Below, piece by piece: positions 45,474-55,053 of a stretch of DNA of 64,000 bases. This DNA comes from Acetobacter garciniae (GTDB taxonomy: Bacteria; Pseudomonadota; Alphaproteobacteria; Acetobacterales; Acetobacteraceae): the NCBI RefSeq assembly GCF_017377735.1, contig NZ_JAFVMH010000002.1:558001-622000 (forward strand). Reading direction: 5' to 3'. The stretch's first letter is position 1. Each line of letters begins with the position of its first letter. Position numbers and translations under genes: made by a program. The notes under the pieces were generated by a model, which was not told the DNA's origin, did not search any database, and was given only the letters and a program-made list of their open reading frames with translations.

Positions 45474-46607
45474 ATGACCACCTATGCCCCTGCTATCATC
45501 GGTTACAGCACGGCTGTCACCTTTCTGATAGGGCTTGTTTTTCTCCTATCGGGGGGAACCCGCGGGAGGTTTTCCACGGCTCACTGGCTGGCGGCACCTT
45601 TCCTGATTGGTGGGGCGGCGGGCGCTCTTCTGACGGTGCCGTGGATCCTGCCCGGTGCGCTGGGAATACCGGCGGGTGGGTTCTTGCTGACTTTGGCCTA
45701 TGGCTTTGGATGGCTGGCCATTCGCGTTACGGTCGGGCGACGCCCACGGATTGCGCCCACAGTTCTGGCCTGTTTAGGGCCGGTCGCCCTGTCCCTCGTT
45801 ATTGAGCCGGGAAGAACCAGCGAGGTTGTTTGTTCGATCGCGCGTATCCTGGTGATTGGAAGCTTCAATGCCCTGGCCGCCCGTGACGTCTGGCAGGCAC
45901 TGGGCAAGACGATCCCTGCGGCGAGACTGCTGGCCCGCCTGCTTGGCATTTACGCGGCGATCGAATGGGGGCGCATTCCCTTCGCCGCCTGGCTACCGAA
46001 GCCCCTTGGTGCCGAACCTACCACGTTTTGGGCGGTCGTTATATATAACGCGCAGGCGATGATCGAGGTCCTGCTGCTCACGGCTCTGCTGATCGCTCTC
46101 CCGCGTGAGCGTCAGGCGGTGGAACATCTCCGTCTTGCAAGGCGCGATCCGTTGACCGATCTGGGAAACAGACGCGCCCTGGACGAATGGCTGGCCCGCC
46201 GCGACGGCTGCCCAGGCGATATTGCAGTCCTGATCTTTGATCTGGACCGATTTAAATCAATCAACGATACGCACGGTCATGCGACCGGCGACCAGCTTCT
46301 CATGGTAGCTGCTGACGTCGCCCGCCGCGTGCTGCCGGACAGCGATACCATCTATCGTATCGGCGGTGACGAATTCCTGGGTATTTTCTCCGCGACGGCT
46401 GAAGAGGACGTCCGCCTGATTTCGAACCGCCTGAGGGCCGCTTTCCAACACGATGCACGCCTGCTGCCGGGAAAGCCTATCGATGCGACACTGAGCGTCG
46501 GCACGGCTCTATCCCGGGGGCGACCGGTCCCCTTGGAGGTGCTCCTGGAACGTGCTGATGCCTCGCTCTATGCGGCCAAACGGGCCAGGGGTGAAGCGGG
46601 GGTGTAA
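45474..46607 (+). CDS. Membrane-anchored diguanylate cyclase (GGDEF)
   Basis: The 377-residue protein has about six or seven membrane segments in the first ~215 residues and a GGDEF domain after RRDPLTDLGNRRALDEWL, with the intact RIGGDEFLGIF active site and FDLDRFKSINDTHGH metal site. It should make cyclic di-GMP from GTP at the inner membrane. The residues before the motif read PDSDTIYR, so the RxxD inhibitory site is missing and product inhibition is unlikely. ATG 45474 removes an upstream open frame. A weak hairpin (46595-46614) overlaps the stop. Confidence 0.87.
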   Translation: MTTYAPAIIGYSTAVTFLIGLVFLLSGGTRGRFSTAHWLAAPFLIGGAAGALLTVPWILPGALGIPAGGFLLTLAYGFGWLAIRVTVGRRPRIAPTVLACLGPVALSLVIEPGRTSEVVCSIARILVIGSFNALAARDVWQALGKTIPAARLLARLLGIYAAIEWGRIPFAAWLPKPLGAEPTTFWAVVIYNAQAMIEVLLLTALLIALPRERQAVEHLRLARRDPLTDLGNRRALDEWLARRDGCPGDIAVLIFDLDRFKSINDTHGHATGDQLLMVAADVARRVLPDSDTIYRIGGDEFLGIFSATAEEDVRLISNRLRAAFQHDARLLPGKPIDATLSVGTALSRGRPVPLEVLLERADASLYAAKRARGEAGV

Positions 46608-46664
46608 GCCCGCTCAGGTCCCGCGCATTTTTTGTCTCGACGCGTGGGGGCTTCTCCGCAAGGT

Positions 46665-47348
46665 TCAGCTTTGCTGATGGCGGAAGATCCTGAGGATCTG
46701 GGCTGCAATGTCCGCGCGGGAAAGACGGCCTTCGCGGAACCAGCCATCGGCCGAATTCAGCAGGCTGAGCAGCAGGATGCGGTAGAGATTCTTGTCGATA
46801 TCCCCATCAAGCGGCAGGTCAGCGACCAGCTCGCGGAAAATCTTTTCAAAATCGTCGCGCTGCTGGATCAGGACATCGCGCACAGTGTCGGGCACGCTGC
46901 GCAGGTTGTTCATGATCGGCAAGGTCAATGACCCGGAATTGAGCTGGATTTCCAGCATTTCCAGACAGGCCGCCTGCAGGCGCGCCCATGGGTCCGTCAG
47001 CCCTTCCAGCGCGTTGGTGATACGCGTTGCCGCCGCGGCCAGCGCCGTGTTGTGGATCTCCACGAACAGGGCTTCCTTCGAGCGGATGTGATAGTAGAGC
47101 GATCCGGCCAGCAGGCCGGCCCGTTCCGCAATGTCGCGAATCGATGTGGCCCGGTAGCCCCGTTCCGCGAACAGCTCCGCCGCTATTTCCAGAATTTCAT
47201 GCCGTCTGTCCGCCTGCTCCTCTTGCCCGGGGGGGCGGGGTTTTCCGCTTTCCGGCTGGGTTCGTGCGCGGGCGGGCGCGTCTTTTGCGTGTCTGGTGCG
47301 CGGGCTTTTGGGTGCGGCAGCGGGCAGGGCGGATCGTTTCATCGGCAA
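46665..47348 (-). CDS. TetR-family regulator of the beta-oxidation operon
   Basis: The 227-residue protein has a Pro/Ala/Arg-rich leader of about 45 residues, then a TetR helix-turn-helix (EILEIAAELFAERGYRATSI, then ERAGLLAGSLYYHIRSKEALF) and a helical ligand domain. It is divergent from the fatty-acid oxidation operon, with 179 bases between, so an acyl-CoA-responsive repressor similar in role to PsrA or FadR of TetR type is likely. The leader is unusual and the start could be internal. Confidence 0.87.
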   Translation of the reverse strand: MPMKRSALPAAAPKSPRTRHAKDAPARARTQPESGKPRPPGQEEQADRRHEILEIAAELFAERGYRATSIRDIAERAGLLAGSLYYHIRSKEALFVEIHNTALAAAATRITNALEGLTDPWARLQAACLEMLEIQLNSGSLTLPIMNNLRSVPDTVRDVLIQQRDDFEKIFRELVADLPLDGDIDKNLYRILLLSLLNSADGWFREGRLSRADIAAQILRIFRHQQS

Positions 47349-47472
47349 CCGGAAGAAAAGGCGGATACGTGCCGCAGAAGAAGGCGGGAACGCGCCTGCT
47401 CATACAGCTGTGAACCATGTCTATGTGCATTTTCTCTCGACAGCACGCAAAAAATTGCCTTCCTTGCATTCT

Positions 47473-47510
47473 AACAAATGTTTGGTTGTGAATCGGGAAC
47501 GCAATTCCCG
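47473..47510 (+). promoter_or_regulatory. Candidate TetR operator and leader hairpin before ETF-QO gene
   Basis: Between the divergent genes lies the imperfect palindrome AACAAA-TG-TTTGGTT (47473-47487), close in shape to PsrA-type sites with AAAC/GTTT arms. Just after it is a perfect inverted repeat CGGGAA-(5)-TTCCCG (47494-47510), 17 bases before the ATG. Either could be the site for the adjacent TetR protein. Confidence 0.4.
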
Positions 47511-47527
47511 GCTGGAAGGCGCTGGCA

Positions 47528-49174
47528 ATGGACGAAGTGACGCAACGCGACCACGTGACCTGCGACGTGGTGATTGTAGGGGCAGGCCCCGCCGGGCTTG
47601 CGGCGGCCATCAGGCTGAAGCAGCGCGCGGCGGATATATCGGTCATTGTCGTGGAAAAAGGGGCCGAACCTGGGGCGCACAGCCTGTCCGGCATGGTCAT
47701 GGATCCGTCCGCCCTGGATACGCTGGTGCCCGACTGGCGGAGCGACCCCGATCGCCCGCTGACGATAGAGGTCACGCAAGATCATTTTGCGTTCCTGACA
47801 TCCGGGCGCGCCATTCCCCTGCCCGAAAAGCTGTTCCCCCCTTTGATGAGCAACAAGGGCTGCTTTATCGGCTCCCTGGGCACGGTGGTGACCTATCTTG
47901 CAAAAAAAGCCGAAGATCTTGGGGTCGATATCTACCCCGCCATTGCCGCGACGGAACTGCTGTTCGATGCCGCAGGGCGCGTCACCGGTATCGTGACGGG
48001 GGATATGGGCGTCAACAAGGATGGTACCCATTCTAAAAACTACACACCCGGCATGGAATTGCGTGCACGGCATACGCTGCTTGCCGAAGGGGCGCGCGGT
48101 TCGCTGAGCAAGATCGCCATCGCGCATTTCGGCCTGGATGCCCAGTCAGGATTCCAGAAATTCGGCACAGGGCTGAAGGAAGTCTGGGAACTGCCGCCCG
48201 GGCGGGTCGTGCCTGGCCGCATCGCGCATACGCTCGGCTGGCCCCTGGACCGCAAAACCGGTGGTGGTTCCTTTGTCTATCACGGGCAGGGCAATCTGCT
48301 GACCGTAGGATTTGTCGTGCATCTGGACTACCAGAACCCGACGCTCTCTCCCTTCGATGAATTCCAGCGTTTCAAGACCCATCCGAGCATGCGCGCTTTG
48401 CTCGACGGTGGCAGGCGGATCGCCTATGGCGCGCGCGCTTTGACGGAAGGCGGCTGGCAGGCCGTGCCGCGCCTGACTTTTCCCGGCGGGGCGCTGATCG
48501 GTTGTGCGGCTGGTTTCATGAACGTGCCCCGCATCAAGGGGTCGCACAATGCCATTGCCTCGGGCATGCAGGTGGCCGACGCCATCGTGGCCGATCCCGA
48601 TGCGGTGGAACTGACCGCCTGGCGCGATGGCTGGCAGGACAGCCCCATCGGGCGGGATCTCTTTGCGGTGCGCAACGTCAAGCCGCTGTGGTCGCGCCAC
48701 GGATTGCCGACGGGTGTGGCCCTCGGTGCAGCCGACATGTGGTGCCACACGCTTTTCGGAAAATCGCCTTTTGGTACGCTGCGCCATGACAAACCCGACT
48801 GGGCGTCGCTCAGGCCGCTGGCGGAGGTGACGCCCATCACCTATCCCAAGCCCGATCATGTCCTGACCTTCGACCGGCTGTCTTCGGTCTTTCTGTCCGG
48901 CACCACCCATGCGGAAAACCAGCCCTGCCATCTGAAACTGGCCGATCCTGCCGTTCCGTTGGCGCGCAACCTGCCGCTTTACGGCGAACCCGCCCGGCTC
49001 TATTGCCCGGCCGGCGTATACGAAATCGCAAAATTACCAGACGGAACGGACAGTTTCGTCATCAATGCGCAGAACTGTGTGCATTGCAAGACCTGCGACA
49101 TCAAGGACCCGGACCAGAACATTACCTGGACCCCGCCCGAAGGTGGGGGTGGGCCGATCTATGCCGGCATGTAG
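47528..49174 (+). CDS. Electron-transfer-flavoprotein:ubiquinone oxidoreductase
   Basis: The 548-residue protein has an FAD site (VVIVGAGPAGLAAAIRLKQR), the HSLSGMVMDP segment, a GCAAGFMNVPRIKGSHNA loop and the C-terminal 4Fe-4S cysteines (CPAGVYE ... NCVHCKTCDIKDP). It moves electrons from reduced ETF to the quinone pool at the inner membrane. It is the first gene of the beta-oxidation operon; ETF itself is encoded five genes on. Confidence 0.94.
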   Translation: MDEVTQRDHVTCDVVIVGAGPAGLAAAIRLKQRAADISVIVVEKGAEPGAHSLSGMVMDPSALDTLVPDWRSDPDRPLTIEVTQDHFAFLTSGRAIPLPEKLFPPLMSNKGCFIGSLGTVVTYLAKKAEDLGVDIYPAIAATELLFDAAGRVTGIVTGDMGVNKDGTHSKNYTPGMELRARHTLLAEGARGSLSKIAIAHFGLDAQSGFQKFGTGLKEVWELPPGRVVPGRIAHTLGWPLDRKTGGGSFVYHGQGNLLTVGFVVHLDYQNPTLSPFDEFQRFKTHPSMRALLDGGRRIAYGARALTEGGWQAVPRLTFPGGALIGCAAGFMNVPRIKGSHNAIASGMQVADAIVADPDAVELTAWRDGWQDSPIGRDLFAVRNVKPLWSRHGLPTGVALGAADMWCHTLFGKSPFGTLRHDKPDWASLRPLAEVTPITYPKPDHVLTFDRLSSVFLSGTTHAENQPCHLKLADPAVPLARNLPLYGEPARLYCPAGVYEIAKLPDGTDSFVINAQNCVHCKTCDIKDPDQNITWTPPEGGGGPIYAGM

Positions 49175-49213
49175 GCCAGGGCTGAACACTCCATAACCCG
49201 CAAGGAACAGGAC

Positions 49214-51478
49214 ATGTCTTATCAAGGCGATAAATTTCGTAAATGTGGTGTTATCGGCGCCGGAACGATGGGTTCGGGCATTGCAGCCCATATGGCCAGT
49301 TGCGGTGTGGATGTGGTCCTGCTCGATCTGGACGGGCAGCTTGCGGCCGATGGTGTTGCGCGGCAGGTGAAATCGGGCGGGTTCATGATGCCCGAATTCG
49401 CCGCGCGGGTGGCGACCGGCAGCACCAGGACGGATCTGGGTCTTTTGCAGGATTGCGACTGGATCGTGGAAGCCGTGGCCGAACGGATCGACATCAAGCG
49501 CGCTCTGTTCGCCCAGATCGATACGGTGCGCAGGCCGGGCTGTATCGTGTCCTCCAACACTTCCACCATCCCGCTGGCCGAACTGGTCGCCCAGGCCTCG
49601 CCCGAACTGGCGGGCGACATGCTGATCACGCATTTCTTCAACCCGCCCCGTCATATGCGGCTTCTGGAACTGGTATCGGGGCCGCGCACGAAACATGAAA
49701 CCGTGGAACGCGCCACCCATTTCATGGACCACGTCCTGGGCAAGACCATTGTCCCGTGCAAGGACACGCCGGGATTTATCGCCAACCGCATCGGCTGCTA
49801 CTGGCTGGCTGCGGGCCTGGGCGAAGCGCTGAAGCTGGGCATTTCGCCCGAACTGGCCGATGCGGTCATGGGCCGGCCCTTCGGCTTTCCCAGTACCGGC
49901 ATGTTCGGGTTGTGGGATTTGATCGGCATTGACCTCATGCCCGGGTTGATCCGCTCCTTGCAGCACGCCCTTCCCGCGGGGGATGCCGTGCAGGCGTACG
50001 AGGCCGAGCCCGAACTGGTGGCGGCCATGCTCGCCCAGGGGTTGAAAGGCAGGAAATCGGGTGGGGGGTTTTACCGCCAGAGTGTTGATCGGCGCGTAAA
50101 GGAAACATTCGACCCCGCAACCCGTACCTGGCGCCCGCGCGAAACCCCGGTCCTGCCGCAGACGGGCGCGGCGGCCCTGATCGCGTCCGACACGCTGGCG
50201 GGCCGCTACGCCTGGGCGGTGATGTCGCGCACGCTGGCCTATGCAGCCGCCCTGGTGCCCGACATCGCGGACCGCCCCGATCAGGTCGATACGGCCATGC
50301 GGCTGGGTTACGCCTGGCGGGCGGGTCCGTTCGAACTGATCGATCAACTGGGACCGGCGGCTTTCGTAACCCGTCTGGCCCAGGACGGGCAGGCCGTGCC
50401 CCCCTTGCTGGCGGCGGCCGGGGCAGATGGGTTCTACGGCCAGGCCCACGGCCAGCGCACGGTGCTGGTTCCGGTCGGGGCAGGGGCCATGCGCCAGCCG
50501 GTTGCCCAGCCCCCTGGCGTTATCGCGCTGCCCGCCCTGCGCCTGGCCGGGTCACCGGTTTTCAAGACGGAGGCCGCAGCCCTGTGGGACATTGGCGAGG
50601 GCGTGGGCCTGTTCGAATTCCGCACGCCGATGAATGTCTTTACACCTGCCCTGCTGGAAGGCCTGCGCCAGGCCCTTGTTGAAACGCCCAGGCATTTTCG
50701 TGCCCTTGTGGCGGGTAACGATGGGCGCGTGTTCAGTGCGGGGGCCGATCTCAAGGGCATGCTGGCCATGTCCGAGAAGAATGACAGGGCGGGTCTTGCG
50801 CATTTCATTACCGAGGGTGTGGACACCTTTACGTCCCTTGCCGCGGCACCATTCCCCATTGTCGGGGCGGCGGGTGCGATGGCGCTGGGTGGTGGCTGCG
50901 AATTCCTGCTGCATGTCGGCGCGGACGCGCTGCATGCGGAGGCCGGGATAGGCCTTGTCGAAAGCCGGGTGGGCCTGCTGCCGGGCTGGGGTGGTGTCGC
51001 GCGCTGGCTGCTGCGCCATCACGAGGCGGGATTCCCGCCCGATGAGGCTGCGAAACAGGTCTTTGCCGGGGTCATGCGTGGCGTGGCCGCTCCCTGCGGC
51101 TTTGCGGCCCAGGCCCAGCACCTGATCCGCCCGACCGATCGGGTGGTGATGAACGCCGACCGCCTGATCGCTACCGCGCGCGACTGGGCGATTGACCTTG
51201 CCGCCGGCTTTACCCCTGCCGCGCCGCCTGCCGTCATCCTGCCACACCGCACAGTATTGGCCGAGGTACTGGCGCAGCAGCAGGACAGCCTGCCCCCCCA
51301 TGACCGGGTTCTGGGGGCCATGCTGGTGGAAATCCTCTCGGGCGATGCAAAGACGCCTGTCCCGCTGGCCGAGATAACGCGTCGTGTTACCGAGAGTTTT
51401 CTCGAAATCGTTTTGACCGGGCCCACGCGCGCGCGCATCGCGCACATGCTTGAGACCGGAAAACCCCTGAAAAACTGA
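49214..51478 (+). CDS. 3-hydroxyacyl-CoA dehydrogenase / enoyl-CoA hydratase bifunctional enzyme (FadN-type)
   Basis: The 754-residue protein has the dehydrogenase first (NAD site VIGAGTMGSGIAAHM, then HFFNPPRHMRLLELV, DTPGFIANRI) and the enoyl-CoA hydratase/isomerase domain last (about 490-720, GRVFSAGADLKGM, GAAGAMALGGGCEFLL, ESRVGLLPGWGGVARWL). This order matches FadN of Bacillus and related proteins, the reverse of E. coli FadB. It performs the hydration and second oxidation of fatty acyl-CoA. Confidence 0.92.
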   Translation: MSYQGDKFRKCGVIGAGTMGSGIAAHMASCGVDVVLLDLDGQLAADGVARQVKSGGFMMPEFAARVATGSTRTDLGLLQDCDWIVEAVAERIDIKRALFAQIDTVRRPGCIVSSNTSTIPLAELVAQASPELAGDMLITHFFNPPRHMRLLELVSGPRTKHETVERATHFMDHVLGKTIVPCKDTPGFIANRIGCYWLAAGLGEALKLGISPELADAVMGRPFGFPSTGMFGLWDLIGIDLMPGLIRSLQHALPAGDAVQAYEAEPELVAAMLAQGLKGRKSGGGFYRQSVDRRVKETFDPATRTWRPRETPVLPQTGAAALIASDTLAGRYAWAVMSRTLAYAAALVPDIADRPDQVDTAMRLGYAWRAGPFELIDQLGPAAFVTRLAQDGQAVPPLLAAAGADGFYGQAHGQRTVLVPVGAGAMRQPVAQPPGVIALPALRLAGSPVFKTEAAALWDIGEGVGLFEFRTPMNVFTPALLEGLRQALVETPRHFRALVAGNDGRVFSAGADLKGMLAMSEKNDRAGLAHFITEGVDTFTSLAAAPFPIVGAAGAMALGGGCEFLLHVGADALHAEAGIGLVESRVGLLPGWGGVARWLLRHHEAGFPPDEAAKQVFAGVMRGVAAPCGFAAQAQHLIRPTDRVVMNADRLIATARDWAIDLAAGFTPAAPPAVILPHRTVLAEVLAQQQDSLPPHDRVLGAMLVEILSGDAKTPVPLAEITRRVTESFLEIVLTGPTRARIAHMLETGKPLKN

Positions 51479-51505
51479 ACTTCCCGCTCGAACTGGATCC
51501 CAATC

Positions 51506-53275
51506 ATGCCGCACTACAAAGCCCCCGTCGAGGACATGATGTTTCTCCTGCGCGACGTGTTCCGCGTGCAGGACATATTTGCCGAACTGCCCGAGCAGAA
51601 AGAGAACGATCTTGAAATCATAAGCAGTATTCTTGAAGAAGCAGGTAAATTCTGTTCGGAAATCCTCTACCCGCTGAATGCTGCGGGCGATATCGAAGGA
51701 TGCCGTCTGGAAAACGGTATTGTCCGCACCCCCAAAGGGTTTGCCGAGGCCTGGAAAGCCTTTTCCGAGGCAGGGTGGGGTGGTTTGTCTGCGCCTACGG
51801 AATACGGGGGGCAGAACCTGCCGCGCACGGTGCAGATTCTGGTCGATGAAATGCTTTCGGGCTCCAACCTGTCCTTCGGCCTGTTCCCCGGCCTGACACG
51901 CGGCGCCTGCGAGGCGATCGAGGCGCATGCCAGCCAGGCGCTCAAGGATACCTATCTGCCCAACATGGTCAGCGGTGTCTGGACGGGGGCCATGGCGCTG
52001 ACGGAAGGCAATGCGGGCTCCGACCTCGGGCTGCTCAAGGCCACGGCCACACCGCGTGCCGATGGGTCGTGGACCGTCACGGGATCGAAGATTTTCATCT
52101 CCTCGGGCGATCATGACATGGCGGAAAACGTCATTCACCTCGTGCTCGCCCGCATTCCCGATGCGCCTGCGGGCACAAAGGGCATCAGCCTGTTCCTGTG
52201 CCCGAAAATCCTCGTCAATGCCGACGGTACGCTCGGGGCGCGGAATGCGATTTCCGTCGGCGCGCTGGAACATAAGATGGGTATTCACGCCCAGCCGACC
52301 TGCGTGATGAATTATGACGGCTGCCAGGGCTGGATGGTGGGTGAGCCAAATCGCGGGCTTGCGGCCATGTTCACCATGATGAACGCCGAACGCCTGTTCG
52401 TGGGCGTGCAGGGGCTGGGTGTGGCCGATGCGTCCTGCCAGACGGCACTGGCCTATGCGCGCGAGCGCATGCAGGGCCGCTCCCCCGATCGCGCCGGCAC
52501 TGTGCCCATCATCGCCCATGCGGATGTCCGCCGCACGCTCTTGTCCATGCAGTCCTTCATCGAAGCGGCCCGTGCCATGGTCGTCTACACGGCGCTGGAA
52601 ATGGACCGCGAGAAATTCCACCCCGATGCAACAATCCGCCAGCGTGCGGGCGAAAACGTCGCCCTCCTGACCCCCGTCATCAAGGCGGCGCTGACCGATT
52701 TCGGGTTCGAAGCGGCAGTTGCGGGGCAACAGGTGCTGGGCGGGCATGGCTATATTCGCGAATGGGGGCAGGAACAGTATGTGCGCGATGCCCGCATCGC
52801 GATGATCTATGAAGGCACCAACGGTATCCAGGCGCAGGACCTTGTCATCCGCAAGCTGACCTTGGCCGAAGGCCTGCCGGTGCGCAGCTATTTCGCCCAG
52901 ATCCGCCAGACACTCGCCGTTGCCGCAGCGCATAGCAATGCCGCCCCCCTGGCGGAACCGCTTGGTGCGGCGCTGGACCTGCTCGAAGGTGTGACGACAC
53001 GGCTCATCAGCGGGGATCTTGCCGGGCCGGATGACCGTAACGCTGCCGCCGTCGATTACCTGCGGCTTTTCGCCCTGGTCAGCTTCGGCTGGATGTGGGT
53101 GCGCATGGTGCTGGCCTGCGCACCCGGCCAGCCATTGCCGGATGCGCTTGTGCAGCACAAGCGCGCGGCCGCGACCTTTTTCATGCAGCGCGTGCTGCCG
53201 CAGGCCACCGCGCTGAGCCAGCAGATCAGTGCCGGTGCCGGCTCCATCATGGCGCTGCCCGATGAGCTGTTCTGA
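51506..53275 (+). CDS. Acyl-CoA dehydrogenase
   Basis: The 589-residue flavoenzyme has the long-form acyl-CoA dehydrogenase layout: N-terminal helical part, ALTEGNAGSDLGLLKATATP and VTGSKIFISSGDHDM in the middle, and the YEGTNGIQAQDLVIRKL segment holding the catalytic Glu. It forms the 2,3 double bond in acyl-CoA and gives electrons to ETF. It resembles the ~590-residue acyl-CoA dehydrogenases near DmdC/FadE-type proteins; chain-length preference cannot be told. The neighbouring etf genes supply its acceptor. Confidence 0.93.
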   Translation: MPHYKAPVEDMMFLLRDVFRVQDIFAELPEQKENDLEIISSILEEAGKFCSEILYPLNAAGDIEGCRLENGIVRTPKGFAEAWKAFSEAGWGGLSAPTEYGGQNLPRTVQILVDEMLSGSNLSFGLFPGLTRGACEAIEAHASQALKDTYLPNMVSGVWTGAMALTEGNAGSDLGLLKATATPRADGSWTVTGSKIFISSGDHDMAENVIHLVLARIPDAPAGTKGISLFLCPKILVNADGTLGARNAISVGALEHKMGIHAQPTCVMNYDGCQGWMVGEPNRGLAAMFTMMNAERLFVGVQGLGVADASCQTALAYARERMQGRSPDRAGTVPIIAHADVRRTLLSMQSFIEAARAMVVYTALEMDREKFHPDATIRQRAGENVALLTPVIKAALTDFGFEAAVAGQQVLGGHGYIREWGQEQYVRDARIAMIYEGTNGIQAQDLVIRKLTLAEGLPVRSYFAQIRQTLAVAAAHSNAAPLAEPLGAALDLLEGVTTRLISGDLAGPDDRNAAAVDYLRLFALVSFGWMWVRMVLACAPGQPLPDALVQHKRAAATFFMQRVLPQATALSQQISAGAGSIMALPDELF

Positions 53276-53305
53276 ACCGGATGCAACAAGACAGGACATA
53301 ATGCC

Positions 53306-54055
53306 GTGAAAAAAATTCTTGTTCCTATAAAGATGGTTCTGGATGCCAATATGCGCCCGCGCGTGAAGGCGGATGGCACCGGCATCGATCTGTCGGGCAT
53401 GAAGCTGTCGATCAACCCGTTCTGCGAAATCGCGGTCGAGGAAGCCGTGCGGCTGAAGGAAAAAGGCCTGGCTGAACAGGTGGTGGCGATCAGCATCGGC
53501 CCGGCCAAGGCGCAGGATAGTCTGCGCCAGGCCCTGGCGATGGGGGCGGATAGCGCGCGTCTGATCGAGACGGATGGGCCCATCGAACCGCTGGCCGTGG
53601 CAAAGCTGATCCGCATGGTGGTGGATGAGGAAAAGCCCGAACTGGTTATTCTGGGCAAGCAGGCCGTGGATGATGACTGCAACCAGACTGGTCAGATGCT
53701 GGCAGCGCTTCTGGACTGGCCGCAGGCGACCTTTGCTTCCGCCTTGCGCGTGGAAGGGACGGTCGTGCACGTCACGCGGGAGGTCGATGGCGGGCACCAG
53801 ACGCTCTCCCTGCCGCTGCCTGCGGTCGTGACCACCGATCTGCGCCTGAACGAACCGCGCCATTGCTCCCTGCCCAATATCATGAAGGCGCGCAAGAAAG
53901 CGCTGGATGTCACGCCGGTTGCGGCCTGCGGGGTGGATACGGTGCCACGGCTGAAGGTGCTGGGCGTAAAGCCCCCCGAACCCCGCAAGGCCGGACGCCG
54001 CGTAGCAGATGTGAGCGAACTCGTCGGGGACCTGCGCGCCGCCGGAGCGATCTGA
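53306..54055 (+). CDS. etfB: Electron transfer flavoprotein beta subunit
   Basis: The 249-residue protein has the ETF-beta pattern [17 protein letters not shown] at the start, [17 protein letters not shown], the signature [16 protein letters not shown] and a C-terminal RFVADVSEL-like end. It pairs with the alpha subunit and carries electrons from acyl-CoA dehydrogenase to ETF-QO. Confidence 0.95.
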   Translation: MKKILVPIKMVLDANMRPRVKADGTGIDLSGMKLSINPFCEIAVEEAVRLKEKGLAEQVVAISIGPAKAQDSLRQALAMGADSARLIETDGPIEPLAVAKLIRMVVDEEKPELVILGKQAVDDDCNQTGQMLAALLDWPQATFASALRVEGTVVHVTREVDGGHQTLSLPLPAVVTTDLRLNEPRHCSLPNIMKARKKALDVTPVAACGVDTVPRLKVLGVKPPEPRKAGRRVADVSELVGDLRAAGAI

Positions 54056-54087
54056 GCCCCCGCAGCCCGAACGGAAAGACCAATGAC

Positions 54088-55023
54088 ATGACACTTCTTC
54101 TTCTTGCAGACCATGACGGGCATACGCTCAGTGACGCTACAGCCCGCGCCGTCAGTGCCGCCCGCGACATGGGGGGTGCTCTCCACCTGCTGGTCGCGGG
54201 CGAGAACGTGGAGCCCGTGGCAAAGGCCGCGGCGGATCTGTCCGACGTGGACAAGGTTCTTATGGCCGATGACCCGGCACTGGCGCATATGCTGGCCGAA
54301 CCGGTGGCGGAACTGCTGGTGGGGCTCAGTGCGGATTATACGGCCGTGATCGCCCCGGCCACCTCCATCGGCAAGGATATCCTGCCCCGTGTCGCGGCCC
54401 GGTGCGACGTGATGCAGGTTTCCGACATAACCCGGGTGATCGCGCAGGACACGTTCGAGCGGCCGATTTACGCAGGCAATGCTATCGAGACGGTGCAAAG
54501 CACGGACCGGCTCAAGGTCGTCACCATCCGTTCTTCCGCTTTCGACGCCGCACCACCTGGCAATGCCTCAGCCCCGATCGCGCGCGTCAGCCTGCCAGCG
54601 GGGGCGTGGAAAGCACGGTTTGAGAGCGAGGAACTGACCAAAAGCGAACGGCCCGAACTGACATCCGCGCGGATCGTCATCTCCGGCGGGCGGGGGCTGG
54701 GATCGGCCCAGGCCTTCCAGACAGTGCTGGCGCCCCTGGCGGAATGCCTGCACGCCGCCATCGGGGCATCCCGCGCGGCGGTGGATGCCGGCTACGCACC
54801 GAACGACCTGCAGGTGGGCCAGACAGGCAAGATCGTGGCCCCCGAACTTTACATCGCCATAGGCATTTCCGGCGCGATCCAGCATCTGGCGGGCATGAAG
54901 GATGCGAAAGTGATCGTGGCAATCAACAAGGATGCCGATGCCCCCATCTTCCAGGTCGCGGATTTCGGCCTTGTCGGCGACCTTTTCACCCTTGTTCCGG
55001 AACTGGTGCACGCACTGGGCTAA
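54088..55023 (+). CDS. etfA: Electron transfer flavoprotein alpha subunit
   Basis: The 311-residue protein has the ETF-alpha FAD domain at its end, with [39 protein letters not shown] and [17 protein letters not shown]. The [13 protein letters not shown] [14 protein letters not shown] stretch is also typical. ATG 54088 is chosen; an ATG at 54083 is in another frame. It lies 32 bases after etfB and binds FAD for the ETF dimer. Confidence 0.95.
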   Translation: MTLLLLADHDGHTLSDATARAVSAARDMGGALHLLVAGENVEPVAKAAADLSDVDKVLMADDPALAHMLAEPVAELLVGLSADYTAVIAPATSIGKDILPRVAARCDVMQVSDITRVIAQDTFERPIYAGNAIETVQSTDRLKVVTIRSSAFDAAPPGNASAPIARVSLPAGAWKARFESEELTKSERPELTSARIVISGGRGLGSAQAFQTVLAPLAECLHAAIGASRAAVDAGYAPNDLQVGQTGKIVAPELYIAIGISGAIQHLAGMKDAKVIVAINKDADAPIFQVADFGLVGDLFTLVPELVHALG

Positions 55024-55053
55024 GCCCGCGGCACCCCGAGGAGTCCCTGAAAA

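Noticed and set aside
50552..54094. Very long leftward open frame (~1180 codons) opposite the beta-oxidation genes
   Set aside because: It is antisense to three or four clearly identified genes, is rich in His/Arg/Gly/Gln like a complement of high-GC coding DNA, and shows no family pattern.
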